The translations under genes were made by a program, and so were the position numbers. From Paraclostridium bifermentans (GTDB taxonomy: Bacteria; Bacillota; Clostridia; Peptostreptococcales; Peptostreptococcaceae): DNA of 64,000 nucleotides. Of this stretch, positions 8,758 through 17,852 are shown piece by piece. The stretch covers positions 1,054,001-1,118,000 of the forward strand of contig NZ_CP079737.1 in assembly GCF_019916025.1 (NCBI RefSeq). Direction: 5' to 3'. The notes under the pieces were generated by a model that saw nothing but the letters and a program-made list of their open reading frames with translations, made no database searches and was not told the origin of the DNA. Position 1 is the stretch's first letter, and every line of letters begins with the position of its first letter.

Positions 8758-8880
8758 ATTTTAAATAGAATAAAAAACAAATTAAAAAAATTTTACATAA
8801 AAAAATAATTATACTATGGACTAATAAAAAAATAAATGGTATATTGTATACATAGACAACGAGATTAGACAAAAAACAAC

Positions 8881-9029
8881 GTGACAATAGGAAATGACAT
8901 AATTTATATAAAATTAAAGCACTTTAATATAAATATATTTTAAACCAAGAAGACTTAAGGAAGTTTTCAAAATCCCCCTAAAAGTACAATAATACTATTT
9001 AAAGACTGTTTTTTAAAACAGTCTTTTTT
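8881..9029 (+). ncRNA. Candidate small RNA in a 450-bp gene-free stretch
   Basis: The interval 8758-9159 has no credible reading frame. It does hold a promoter-like GTGACA (8881-8886), 17-nt spacer and TTATAT, and about 95 nt after that a strong stand-alone terminator (AAGACTGTTTT / AAAACAGTCTT plus T run, 9001-9029). A terminator with no gene before it suggests a short transcript. Only the terminator is solid. Confidence 0.3.
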
Positions 9030-9159
9030 GTTTGAAAAAGTCAGTTTTTGCACAAAAAAATGGTAAATATAAACATTTAATGACTAGTTTTTTAATTTGT
9101 ATTGAATAAACAAATAGAAGATGGTAATTTAAAGTAAAAAGGTAAAAAGGGAGGACTTA

Positions 9160-9744
9160 ATGATTGAATCACTTACCGACAGACTTGTGTCATTTCTTGT
9201 GCTAAATAATATAATAGACACAGAAAAATTTGAAAAATATAGAGATAAAATAAAATCTTTAATATTTTTGGCAATAAGCTTTGTAAGTGTAATTTTAGTT
9301 GGAATTATCTTCGGGAAAGTTACTCAAGGAATAATACTTTTAATATGTTATTTGATAATAAGAAAATTTGCCTGTGGATATAAAGCTAAAAGTTACATTA
9401 TAAGATTACTAATGTTTATGGGGATATATATATTTACTATATATTCTAGTAGTTATGAGGATTTAACAACGTATAAGTTTTTAATTATTTTATTTACAGT
9501 ATTAAGTTGGGGATGTATATATGTTTTAGCGCCTGTAGAGAATATAAAAAATAAAATGGATTTTAATGATGTACTAAGAAAAAAAATTATATCTAGAATA
9601 ATAGGCACAATAATTACTTTTTTAACAATTATATTATTAAGGATAGAAATTATAAATGAATATGCGGCATTTACTTGTAGTGCTTTATATTGGAGTGCAT
9701 TTATGTTAGTACTGGGGACTATAAAAAATTACATAAACAATTAA
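9160..9744 (+). CDS. AgrB-like membrane protein lacking the catalytic His/Cys
   Basis: This 194-aa, about six-helix protein resembles AgrB, the membrane endopeptidase that matures autoinducing peptides. The family block R-x-x-A-G-G-Y-H-A is recognisable as RKFACGYKAKSY, but the catalytic His is Lys and the Cys expected seven residues later is Arg. No short agrD-like frame is visible within 400 bp upstream or in the 180 bp downstream, and no agrC/agrA follows. GGGAGG precedes the ATG and a terminator follows. It may be a pseudo-enzyme with another role or a decaying remnant. Confidence 0.7.
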   Translation: MIESLTDRLVSFLVLNNIIDTEKFEKYRDKIKSLIFLAISFVSVILVGIIFGKVTQGIILLICYLIIRKFACGYKAKSYIIRLLMFMGIYIFTIYSSSYEDLTTYKFLIILFTVLSWGCIYVLAPVENIKNKMDFNDVLRKKIISRIIGTIITFLTIILLRIEIINEYAAFTCSALYWSAFMLVLGTIKNYINN

Positions 9745-9746
9745 GT

Positions 9747-9804
9747 AAAAAACATTTATGGGTAGATTTTTAAATTAGGAAATCCTTACCTATAAATGTT
9801 TTTT
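9747..9804 (+). terminator. Intrinsic terminator after the AgrB-like gene
   Basis: Arms AAAAAACATTTAT and ATAAATGTTTTTT enclose an inner GGTA/TACC pairing, with further T after the stem. Confidence 0.75.
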
Positions 9805-9923
9805 ATTTTTTATGCTTATTTTTATCTATAATAAGGTAGATAATATAGACAAAGGAAAATTATAGGAATATAATAAGTTAGAAAAAATACTATAAAAAAA
9901 CTAAATATCTAAGAGGTGAAAAT

Positions 9924-10967
9924 ATGAAAATATTAAAATATTTACTTATATTTATACCGATAAGTATAATTGGAGAATTTATGCACTTGCCACCAACAGT
10001 AATGTTTTTATTGGCGGCATTATCAATTATACCACTAGCGGGACTTATGGGAGAAGCCACAGAAGAAATAGCTTTTTATACAGGACCTAAAATAGGAGGC
10101 TTTTTAAATGCTACATTTGGAAATGCGACAGAACTTATTATTTCGTTCTTTGCTTTAAAAGCAGGACTATTTGATGTAGTAAAAGCATCTATCGCAGGGT
10201 CGGTAATAGGAAACATACTACTTGTACTAGGAGCTAGTATGCTATTAGGCGGGATAAAGCATAAAAATCAAAAATTCAATAAAAAAGTTATAGAAGTATC
10301 ATCAAGTATGCTTTTATTTGCAGTTATAGGACTTTGTGTTCCAGCAATTTTTACGCATACAATTAATCCTAGCTTGCTAAATACAAAATATGAGGGACTA
10401 AGCATTATTGTAGCTATAATAATGTTTATAATATACATATTAAGTTTAGTATTTTCGTTTTATACACATAAAGATATATATTCATCAGAGCCTGAGAATG
10501 ATGGAGAGTCTAAGTGGTCACTTAAAAAGTCTATATTTGTTTTAGCAATAGCTACTATATTAATAGCTATTGAAAGTGAATTTTTAGTTAGTGGTGTAGA
10601 TTCATTAACGGCAACATTAGGATTGAGTGAATTTTTTGTAGGGATAATAATAATACCTATAATAGGAAATGCGGCAGAACATTCCACAGCTGTTGTAATG
10701 GCAATGAAAAATAAGATGGATGTTGCTGTAGAAATTGCAGTTGGATCTAGCTTACAAATAATATTATTTGTTGCTCCTGTATTAATATTTTTAAGTTTAC
10801 TATTTACTCCTATGAGCATTGTATTTAATCCGTTTGAATTAGTAGCATTAATTGCATCTGTTCTTATTGTAAATAGAGTTGCAAGTGATGGAGAATCAAA
10901 TTGGCTAGAAGGTGTACAATTATTATCTGTTTATTTCATTATTGCAGCAGGATTTTTCATATTATAA
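9924..10967 (+). CDS. Calcium/proton exchanger (CaCA superfamily, CAX type)
   Basis: An 11-helix antiporter expelling Ca2+ (or another divalent cation) for H+. Both inverted alpha-repeats are visible: GFLNATFGNATELIISFFAL with GSVIGNILLVLGASM in the first half, and PIIGNAAEHSTAVVMAMKNK with AVGSSLQIILFVAPVLI in the second. The acidic Glu of each repeat (NATE, NAAEH) is present. The length, 347 aa, is normal. GAGGTG precedes the ATG, and the gene stands alone with a terminator behind it. Confidence 0.9.
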   Translation: MKILKYLLIFIPISIIGEFMHLPPTVMFLLAALSIIPLAGLMGEATEEIAFYTGPKIGGFLNATFGNATELIISFFALKAGLFDVVKASIAGSVIGNILLVLGASMLLGGIKHKNQKFNKKVIEVSSSMLLFAVIGLCVPAIFTHTINPSLLNTKYEGLSIIVAIIMFIIYILSLVFSFYTHKDIYSSEPENDGESKWSLKKSIFVLAIATILIAIESEFLVSGVDSLTATLGLSEFFVGIIIIPIIGNAAEHSTAVVMAMKNKMDVAVEIAVGSSLQIILFVAPVLIFLSLLFTPMSIVFNPFELVALIASVLIVNRVASDGESNWLEGVQLLSVYFIIAAGFFIL

Positions 10968-11001
10968 ATAAAAATAGACCTTTGAAAAGGTCTATTTTTA
11001 T
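10968..11001 (+). terminator. Intrinsic terminator after the exchanger gene
   Basis: The stem AAAATAGACC / GGTCTATTTT, extended by A/T pairs, is followed by T-rich sequence. Confidence 0.85.
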
Positions 11002-11084
11002 TTATAATATGAAAAGTTGTTTAGCATACTAAATAAATAGATATATATAACATTGGTACTAGATTAAAAATAAGAAAGAGGGGA

Positions 11085-13316
11085 ATGGAGATAAAAAATC
11101 TAAATAAAAATATTTTAATAAGCTTAGTAGTGTTTATTCTAATGTTTGGATCTTATTATTTAATAAAGAAAGAAAATAATTACATTATAGAAGATATTGC
11201 ATATAGTTATGAAAATGATAAAGAAATAGATAAAGAAAAAATAAAAAATGAAAAAATAGAGATTTTTTCTAAATCACATAAAGATTCCAATGATTATTTT
11301 GTATTAGGATATTATAATGAGAACGTAGTGAAAAATAATAAAGAAGCAAAACAATACTTTAAAAAGGTAATAGAACATCAAAATAAATATACAGATGATT
11401 TTGCTAAATTATATAGTTACTACTATTTAAGCAAAGATGCTATAGAAAATAGAGAAGTAAACAAAGCTTTAGATTATGCTAAGGAGGGCTTTAACAGTAT
11501 AAGTCCAGCGAGTTATAGTAAGTATAAAAACATCATTTGGAATATTCATAGTGAGTTGATGGATTTAGAAAATGGTAGAGAATTAGCTATTAAAGACTAT
11601 AGAAAGATAGAAGAAAATGAGAATTTACTAGACGATGAGTCAAAACTATATTTGTATCAAAAGTTGTCTACAGTAAGTTTAGCAATGTATGGCTATAATT
11701 ATGATATAGAGGCTAATTTAAAAGCAATAGAGCTTGCTAAAAAGTTGGACAAAAAGGAAGAACTGTACAGATTTATAATAGACTTGGGAGTTTCAGCCAA
11801 ACAAATTGGAGAGTATGAATCAGCTATCAAGATAATTAAATACACAGATAAATTGAAGATAGATAATAAATATGTAAATTCAATTTTAAACTGTTACAAA
11901 TTAATAGAGTTAGCCCAAGTTGAAAGTAGACTGGGTAATTATGAAAAATCACTAAGTTATGTAAATGAAATAGACAAGTACAGTTACTCTATAAAAGCAG
12001 ATGAACTAAATGATATCCAAGTTTTGCAGCTTTCAATAAAGAGTGAATATTATGCAGAAATAGGTGATTTTAAATCTGCGCATGATTGCTTAAAAAAAGC
12101 TGCATCTATGATTGATGACAATAGTAGCGAAATTTACGCAAATAAAGAAATGTATTATTATAAGGCACTAGCAAATGCTTATAAAAAAGAACATAAATAC
12201 CAAGATTCTATAGAAGTGTACAATAAAGGTTTGAGTTTAGCAAATAAAGAAAATCGTATAGAGTACAAGGATATATATTTGCATGGATTAATAGATATAT
12301 ATTCAAAGTTAGGTGATGAAAAAAATGAATATAAATACAGTATTGAATTAGCGAACCTTATAAGAGAAAAGAATAAAGAGTTTTATAAAAATCATTATTA
12401 TGAGAATGTGATAGCTAAATATGGTATGAATAAAGCTAAGAAAGAAAATACAACAATAAAGTCTTTAAATAACTTTTTTAAAGTTATAATATTTATACTA
12501 TTTGCTGTAATATTTAAACTTCATATATATCCTATTATTTATAAATATATACATAGAGCTAAAGTGAAAAAATATATAAAAGAAGATAACTATTTTTTAA
12601 ACTATCAGCCTATAGTTAACCCAAAAGAAAATAAAATTATGGGGTTTGAGGCTCTAATTAGGTTAGAATTGAAAAATAAACTAATTATGCCTAATATAAT
12701 AATAGAAGAAATTAATAAGTGTGATATGATGGAAGAAGTTTCTGTTTGGATATTAAAGAGAATAGTTGAGGACTTTAAAAGATTGAAAAATGTAGAGAAT
12801 ATAAATGAAAAATTTTATATTTCTATAAATTTATCACTTAAAGAAATTGAAAGCATATATATAGTAGAAACATTTAAAGAGATAATAAAAGAAGCTGACT
12901 TACCTAGAAGGTCTATTTGCATAGAGATTACTGAAAATAATAGCTATAAAAATAAAGAGTCTGTAAGCAAAAATATAAAAATTTTAAAGGATAGCGGATT
13001 TTTAATAGCGTTAGATGACTTTGGAGTAGATTACTCAAATATATCTATGTTAGACAAGTTTGAATTTGACATAATTAAATTAGATAAATATTTTATTGAT
13101 AATATAGGAACTTCATCTATAAATAAGACACTTATAGAAACAGCAGACTACTTATCTACTATAAAAGATAAAACTATAGTAGTTGAAGGTGTGGAGGAAA
13201 ATTATCAAATGAAAATTATAAAAAATACAAAATCAGATAAAATTTATATACAAGGATATTTTTATAGTAAGCCTTTAAGTGTTCAAGTATTAGAAAAATT
13301 TAAATTATTTAAATAG
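11085..13316 (+). CDS. Membrane TPR-EAL protein, probable cyclic di-GMP phosphodiesterase
   Basis: A signal-anchor (about 10-27) precedes roughly 430 residues of helical TPR-like repeats, a second membrane segment (about 465-485, FFKVIIFILFAVIFKL) and a cytoplasmic EAL domain. Catalytic and metal-binding elements are intact: EALIRL, SINLSL, CIEITE, LDDFG, IKLDK, VEGVE and QGYFYSKP, so hydrolysis of c-di-GMP is likely. No GGDEF domain is present. The TPR region would sit outside the membrane and probably senses a ligand. A TPR-GGDEF protein of similar plan lies at 52824-54812. The ATG has AGAGGGGA closely upstream. Confidence 0.85.
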   Translation: MEIKNLNKNILISLVVFILMFGSYYLIKKENNYIIEDIAYSYENDKEIDKEKIKNEKIEIFSKSHKDSNDYFVLGYYNENVVKNNKEAKQYFKKVIEHQNKYTDDFAKLYSYYYLSKDAIENREVNKALDYAKEGFNSISPASYSKYKNIIWNIHSELMDLENGRELAIKDYRKIEENENLLDDESKLYLYQKLSTVSLAMYGYNYDIEANLKAIELAKKLDKKEELYRFIIDLGVSAKQIGEYESAIKIIKYTDKLKIDNKYVNSILNCYKLIELAQVESRLGNYEKSLSYVNEIDKYSYSIKADELNDIQVLQLSIKSEYYAEIGDFKSAHDCLKKAASMIDDNSSEIYANKEMYYYKALANAYKKEHKYQDSIEVYNKGLSLANKENRIEYKDIYLHGLIDIYSKLGDEKNEYKYSIELANLIREKNKEFYKNHYYENVIAKYGMNKAKKENTTIKSLNNFFKVIIFILFAVIFKLHIYPIIYKYIHRAKVKKYIKEDNYFLNYQPIVNPKENKIMGFEALIRLELKNKLIMPNIIIEEINKCDMMEEVSVWILKRIVEDFKRLKNVENINEKFYISINLSLKEIESIYIVETFKEIIKEADLPRRSICIEITENNSYKNKESVSKNIKILKDSGFLIALDDFGVDYSNISMLDKFEFDIIKLDKYFIDNIGTSSINKTLIETADYLSTIKDKTIVVEGVEENYQMKIIKNTKSDKIYIQGYFYSKPLSVQVLEKFKLFK

Positions 13317-13318
13317 AA

Positions 13319-13350
13319 GACAAGCTCTGGTGTTTAACCGGAGCTTGTTT
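13319..13350 (+). terminator. Intrinsic terminator after the EAL gene
   Basis: ACAAGCTC-TGG pairs with CCG-GAGCTTGT, followed by a T run. Confidence 0.85.
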
Positions 13351-13390
13351 TATGTTAACATAAAACAAAAAGTATGAAGGAGAATAGGAA

Positions 13391-14056
13391 ATGGTTAACA
13401 TATTAGTTGCTGATGATGATTTAAGAATACTAAGGTTAATAAATGATTTCTTAAAATTAGAAGGATTTAATGTATATAAAGCGGAAAATGGAAAAGAAGC
13501 AATTGAGTTATTTGAAAAAGAAAACATATCACTAGCTATATTAGATATAATGATGCCTATTGTAGATGGGTGGGATGTATGCAAACATATAAAATCAAAA
13601 TCAGATATTCCAGTACTTATATTAACAGCAAAAGACAGTGATATAGATGAACTCTTTGGTTTTGATATAGGTGCAGATGAATATATGTCAAAGCCATTTA
13701 ATCCTAAATTACTAATTGCTAGAGTAAAAAACTTATTAAAAAGAGTTAATTCATTGAAAGAAAAGCAAACTTTTAAATATGGAGACATAGTTCTTCAATT
13801 AAATAATAATGTAATAAGAGTTAGCGAAAAAGAAATTGAACTTACACCTATAGAATATGAATTAATGTTTATATTTTTAAATAATGTAGGAATATCGCTA
13901 AAAAAAGATAAATTATTAGATTTAGTATGGGGCTATGACTACTATGGGGATCCGAGAACATTAGATACTCATATAACAAGGTTAAGAAAAAAATTAGGCT
14001 ATGAATCAGAGTTGATTAAGAACATAAGAGGTTTTGGCTATGTTTTTGGGAGTTAG
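13391..14056 (+). CDS. OmpR-family response regulator
   Basis: A 221-aa transcription factor: receiver domain (residues 1-115) with acidic pocket ADDD, phospho-Asp in LAILDIMMP, conserved Lys in MSKPF, then a winged-helix DNA-binding domain ending in TRLRKKLGYES and GFGYVF. It is co-transcribed with the kinase starting 1 nt after its stop codon. The next gene downstream encodes a small secreted protein whose upstream region carries paired TGTAAC boxes, a possible target. The stimulus is not evident. Confidence 0.9.
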   Translation: MVNILVADDDLRILRLINDFLKLEGFNVYKAENGKEAIELFEKENISLAILDIMMPIVDGWDVCKHIKSKSDIPVLILTAKDSDIDELFGFDIGADEYMSKPFNPKLLIARVKNLLKRVNSLKEKQTFKYGDIVLQLNNNVIRVSEKEIELTPIEYELMFIFLNNVGISLKKDKLLDLVWGYDYYGDPRTLDTHITRLRKKLGYESELIKNIRGFGYVFGS

Positions 14057-14057
14057 T

Positions 14058-15497
14058 ATGAAATCTATAAAAAATAAATTATTAACAGGGATAATACTTA
14101 TCAACTCAATGATGTTAGTTGGAATATTAATATTTACTATTAACTTCAAAGATATATATATAAAGTATACTAGTTTACAATTAGATAAATTATCAAATGA
14201 AATAAAAGTGATATTGAATGAAAATTTAGATGAAAATACATCAAATAAGCTCCTAAAATTAACCGAAAGTAAGGGTGTAAATCTAGATATATATAATAAA
14301 GAAGGAAACTTAGCATTTAAGAACAGAATGAGTATGAATAATCATATGATGGGGAAGATGAAAAACAAATATGAAGTAGTAGATAAATACTATATAAATA
14401 GAGACTTAACCTCATATATAATACATGAAAACTCAGAAAATATTGAGTTTTTATCAATCATATCGAGCACAGATGATAACTTATACACGATAGTTATTAA
14501 AACACCTATAAGTTCAATTGAAAATAGTATAAAGATAGCCTCTACTTTTTTAATAATTATTTTTATTCCTATAATAATTATTTCTATTATAATGGCTATA
14601 ATTTTTTCAATCAAGTTTACGAAGCCTATAAGAAAACTAAATGAAGTAACTGATAAAATTTCAAATTTAGATTTTAACGAAAGAGTTGATATAAAAACTA
14701 ATGATGAGATTGAAAAATTAGGACAAAGTATAAACAAATTGTCTGATAAGATAAATAGTAGCTTAAATGACTTAAAATATAAAAATGACGAATTAGAAGT
14801 GCTTATTAAAAATAAAGAAACACAAGAAAATCTTAGAAGAGAATTTGTGTCGAGTGTATCTCATGAGCTAAAAACTCCGATAACGGTTATAAGTGGATAT
14901 GCTTTAGGCTTAAAAAGTAATGTAGCAAAAAGTTATGAAGACCGAGAATACTATATAGATGTAATATATGAAGAAAGTGAAAAAATGGGGGTATTAGTTA
15001 AAGATTTATTAGATTTATATAAGCTAGAGTCTAAGACGTTCAGTATAAAAAAAGAACAAATAAGTATAAAAGACTTAATAATAGAAACTATTAGAAATTT
15101 TGAAATAAAGATTAAAGAAAAAGATATAAATGTAACCTTAAACATAAATGATATCTATATATATGTAGATAAAATTAGAATTCAACAAGTTTTATACAAT
15201 TTTATAGATAATGCTATACATCATATAGATAATAAGCGTATTTTAAATATAACTACATATAGATGTAAGGAAAATTTAAAAGTATCTATATATAATAGTG
15301 GAGAAAACATAGAAGATGAATATTTAGATGAGATATGGGATTCTTTTATGAGAATTAATAAATCCAGAACATATAGTGACAATAGAGTGGGGCTGGGATT
15401 GTCTATTATAAGAGAAATAATAAATCTTCATGACGGTAAATGCGGTGTTTTGAACAAAAAAGATGGTGTCGAATTTTGGTTTGAATTAAAATTGTAA
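14058..15497 (+). CDS. Sensor histidine kinase partnered with the 13391 regulator
   Basis: Two membrane segments (about 8-28 and about 158-188) flank an extracellular domain of about 130 residues containing the Met-rich patch MSMNNHMMGKMKN. HAMP, HisKA (FVSSVSHELKTP) and HATPase (NFIDNAIHH, VGLGLSIIREI) follow. The Met-rich sensor patch could bind a soft metal such as copper, but this is speculation. The ATG at 14058 follows GGGAG by 5 nt; the open frame upstream overlaps the regulator and lacks a ribosome site. Confidence 0.87.
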   Translation: MKSIKNKLLTGIILINSMMLVGILIFTINFKDIYIKYTSLQLDKLSNEIKVILNENLDENTSNKLLKLTESKGVNLDIYNKEGNLAFKNRMSMNNHMMGKMKNKYEVVDKYYINRDLTSYIIHENSENIEFLSIISSTDDNLYTIVIKTPISSIENSIKIASTFLIIIFIPIIIISIIMAIIFSIKFTKPIRKLNEVTDKISNLDFNERVDIKTNDEIEKLGQSINKLSDKINSSLNDLKYKNDELEVLIKNKETQENLRREFVSSVSHELKTPITVISGYALGLKSNVAKSYEDREYYIDVIYEESEKMGVLVKDLLDLYKLESKTFSIKKEQISIKDLIIETIRNFEIKIKEKDINVTLNINDIYIYVDKIRIQQVLYNFIDNAIHHIDNKRILNITTYRCKENLKVSIYNSGENIEDEYLDEIWDSFMRINKSRTYSDNRVGLGLSIIREIINLHDGKCGVLNKKDGVEFWFELKL

Positions 15498-15507
15498 ATT
15501 TTTTTAC

Positions 15508-15525
15508 TTGTAACTAAGTTGTAAC
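15508..15525 (+). promoter_or_regulatory. WalR-like tandem box
   Basis: TGTAAC (15509-15514), 5 nt, TGTAAC (15520-15525) fits the WalR/YycF binding model TGTWAH-N5-TGTWAH and lies 50 nt before the start of the small secreted protein gene. The same spacing recurs at 16573-16589. Confidence 0.5.
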
Positions 15526-15574
15526 AATCGATAGTCATAATGATATTAAAGATAATTTAACAGGAGGTAGTTTT

Positions 15575-15988
15575 ATGAAATTAAAAAAAATAATATTATC
15601 ACTTAGTGTTATATCAGCTATTGGATTTGGATCTATGGGGGTTATAGCAAATGCAAATGAAAAATCATCTACAGATAATTCATTTAGTTACAGATACCAA
15701 AATAGACAAGAATGTAGACTTACAGATGAGCAACAAAAACTTATAGACAAAGGCTATAATGAACTTACAAAAGATGAAAAAACAATATTTGATAAGTACT
15801 ACAAACAACCAAAAAGTAATTTAAGTGATGAAGAATTAAACAAATACTTTGAAATTCATGATAAAGCATATAAGTATTTAGGAAGTGATTTTTTAGAAAA
15901 TATGAAGCAAAACAGATCTGAAAGATTAAATAGTGGACATATGAAAAATGGACAAGGACAAGGTAGAGGTATGTGTAATCAACGATAA
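15575..15988 (+). CDS. Small secreted protein of unknown function
   Basis: This 137-aa protein has a clear signal peptide (residues 1 to about 27, ending near GVIANAN). The mature part is polar and helical, with LTDEQQKLIDKGYNELTKDE and a Gly/Gln/Met-rich tail ending GQGRGMCNQR. I do not recognise the family with certainty; the middle resembles short clostridial secreted helical proteins. AGGAGG precedes the ATG. Its place after a two-component system and behind paired TGTAAC boxes suggests envelope-stress or cell-wall control. Confidence 0.75.
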   Translation: MKLKKIILSLSVISAIGFGSMGVIANANEKSSTDNSFSYRYQNRQECRLTDEQQKLIDKGYNELTKDEKTIFDKYYKQPKSNLSDEELNKYFEIHDKAYKYLGSDFLENMKQNRSERLNSGHMKNGQGQGRGMCNQR

Positions 15989-15995
15989 AAGTTAA

Positions 15996-16045
15996 TATAA
16001 ATAAAAAATAAGGTTAGTAAAACTAACCTTATTTTTTATTTATAT
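15996..16045. terminator. Terminator after the secreted protein gene
   Basis: A long near-perfect hairpin centred on AAGGTTAG / CTAACCTT, extended by A/T pairs and flanked by A and T runs. Confidence 0.85.
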
Positions 16046-16417
16046 GAGGAAATGATAAATATTTATCGTTATAGAGAAGTAGACAAATGGCACCTATTCA
16101 ATAACTTAACATTAAATTAACATAGAAAAAATCTATAACAAATATACAATGCATATAAAACAATTAAAATAAAAGCTATATATATAAATTAGCAATCAAT
16201 ATTAAAAAAATTAAAAAGCTAGAATTTTAGTATTGTATTGAAATTAAAAATTTAAGAGTTATATTAAATTGAGTTTGAATTACAAACTGGATAATCTGAT
16301 TTTTTAATTAGTAACAAAATATATAAGCAGAGCTAACAAAAAAGAGCAAATACATTTGTAAAAACTAAAAGTTACAAAGTGAATTTACAAAATTTAAAAT
16401 AGAAAAGGTGGTTAAGC

Positions 16418-16482
16418 TATAATTTATGCTATTTTTTACAATGATTATCATATAAAATAAGGAAAAAATAGCATAAATTATA
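16418..16482. repeat. 20-bp perfect inverted repeat enclosing a Fur-box-like site, in a 720-bp gene-free region
   Basis: Arms 16418-16437 and 16463-16482 are exactly complementary, with a 25-nt spacer. The spacer edge holds TTACAATGATTATCA (16436-16450), about 13/15 to the 7-1-7 Fur model counting the free N as a match. The whole stretch 16046-16765 has no credible gene; it carries several TTGTWAC or GTTACRA heptamers (16311, 16371, 16486, 16562, 16572, 16583, 16666, 16677), so it looks like a long regulatory leader of the next gene. Confidence 0.5.
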
Positions 16483-16561
16483 ATAGTTACAAAAAAAATT
16501 TAAAAAATTTTTAAGTGAATTTCACATACCTATGAATCCTTGCAATTTCAATAGATAAACA

Positions 16562-16589
16562 TTGTTACCAATTGTAACTCTTTTGTAAC
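16562..16589 (+). promoter_or_regulatory. WalR-like triple box upstream of the SH3/3D-domain gene
   Basis: Three direct heptamers, TTGTTAC (16562), TTGTAAC (16572) and TTGTAAC (16583), occur at 10-11-bp spacing. The last two give TGTAAC-N5-TGTAAC, the WalR/YycF pattern. In Bacillus subtilis WalR controls yocH, which encodes a 3D-domain wall protein like the one downstream here. Confidence 0.55.
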
Positions 16590-16765
16590 CAAATTTGCTT
16601 TTTTTTGGTTCTAGGTGTTTACAAAAAGAAAAAAGTGTATTAACATTAATAACAAGTTAAAAAAAGTTACGAAAAAGTAACAAACACAAACAATATGAAT
16701 TTAAAAAGACAATAAGGTCAATAATATATAATTTTTAATTTTATTTAATTGAATGGAGGAATTTT

Positions 16766-17707
16766 ATGAGTATGAATAAAAGAGCAAAGAAATCAATAGT
16801 ATTAACATTAGGTTTAGTAGTTGGAGGTATGTATGCTTCAACAAACAGCATATTTGCTGCAGAGAAAGAAATAGTTACACCAGAAAAATTAAACGTGAGA
16901 AAAGGACCATCTGTAGAAAATGATAAAATAGGATCATTAGATAGAGGAATGGTTGTTGAAATATTAGAAAGCAACAATGGATGGAACAAAGTTAAACTTT
17001 CAGACGGAAATGAAGGATGGGTAAGCGGAGATTACACTGCAAAAGAAAAAGCAACTGTAACAGCTACTGAATTAAACGTAAGAAAAGGACCATCTGTAGA
17101 AAATGATAAAATAGGATCATTAACAAATGGAACTGTAGTAGAAGTATTAGAGCATGAAAATGATTGGTATAAAGTTAAGCTTGATGACAATAAAGAAGGA
17201 TGGATATCAGGAGATTATGCATTAACTGAATCTCAAGCTATGGAGCAACAAGCTAAAAAGACTGAAGTAAAAGCTGCTACAACAAATACAGTAGATCAAA
17301 AGAATGATTCAAAAGATTCAACTGTTAAAGAAGAGAAGTCAGAAGAAGCAGTTTCAAACAATACACAAAATAACAACCAAAATAATAATTCAAATGAATC
17401 ATCAAAAACTGAAGAAACAACTTCATCAAACAACAATAGTGGAAGATTAATGACTGTAAATGCAAGTGCATATGCAGGTCATAGTATAACTGCTACAGGA
17501 ACAACTCCTAAGTGGGGAACTATAGCTGTAGACCCTTCAGTTATACCTTATGGAACAAAGGTTTATATACCTAAGTTTGATATGGTATTCACTGCAGAGG
17601 ACTGTGGAGGAGCTATAAAAGGAAATAAAATAGATATATTCATGAATAGTGAATCTGAGTGTACAACTTTCGGAAGACAAAACATAGAAATACAAATATT
17701 AGGATAA
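16766..17707 (+). CDS. Secreted cell-wall protein with two SH3b domains and a C-terminal 3D domain (YocH-like)
   Basis: After a signal peptide (about 1-31, ending IFAAE) come two bacterial SH3 domains (about 35-90 and 95-153) with the repeated LNVRKGPSVENDKIGSL block that binds peptidoglycan. A low-complexity Asn/Ser/Lys linker follows, then a 3D domain (about 225-313) with the characteristic AEDCGGAIKGNKIDIF motif; its Asp residues are the proposed catalytic site of this lytic-transglycosylase-like fold. It probably remodels peptidoglycan outside the cell. The two SH3 domains are near-identical at the DNA level in places, indicating recent duplication. A monocistronic unit with a very long upstream region. 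Confidence 0.85.
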   Translation: MSMNKRAKKSIVLTLGLVVGGMYASTNSIFAAEKEIVTPEKLNVRKGPSVENDKIGSLDRGMVVEILESNNGWNKVKLSDGNEGWVSGDYTAKEKATVTATELNVRKGPSVENDKIGSLTNGTVVEVLEHENDWYKVKLDDNKEGWISGDYALTESQAMEQQAKKTEVKAATTNTVDQKNDSKDSTVKEEKSEEAVSNNTQNNNQNNNSNESSKTEETTSSNNNSGRLMTVNASAYAGHSITATGTTPKWGTIAVDPSVIPYGTKVYIPKFDMVFTAEDCGGAIKGNKIDIFMNSESECTTFGRQNIEIQILG

Positions 17708-17712
17708 TAAAT

Positions 17713-17742
17713 AAAAGAAGTCTCGATGGAGACTTCTTTTTT
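17713..17742 (+). terminator. Intrinsic terminator after the SH3/3D gene
   Basis: AAAAGAAGTCTC / GAGACTTCTTTT with a 4-nt loop. Confidence 0.85.
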
Positions 17743-17852
17743 ATGCACCTCAAAAGCTATTTAAATCGATTTTAAGGGCTTTGATGATGCTTTAGGGGCA
17801 ACTATGCTTAATGAGTGAAAGAAAACGTAAATTTGGATAAAAATGAGGTTAA

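Noticed and set aside
13309-13788. Minus-strand 159-aa frame opposite the response regulator
   Set aside because: It is the complement of a clear OmpR-type receiver, with low-complexity Ser/Ile/Phe translation and no ribosome site.
16766-17707. Peptidase or amidase assignment for the SH3-domain protein
   Set aside because: No NlpC/P60 Cys-His or amidase zinc motif; the C-terminal DCGG...KIDIF block identifies a 3D domain.
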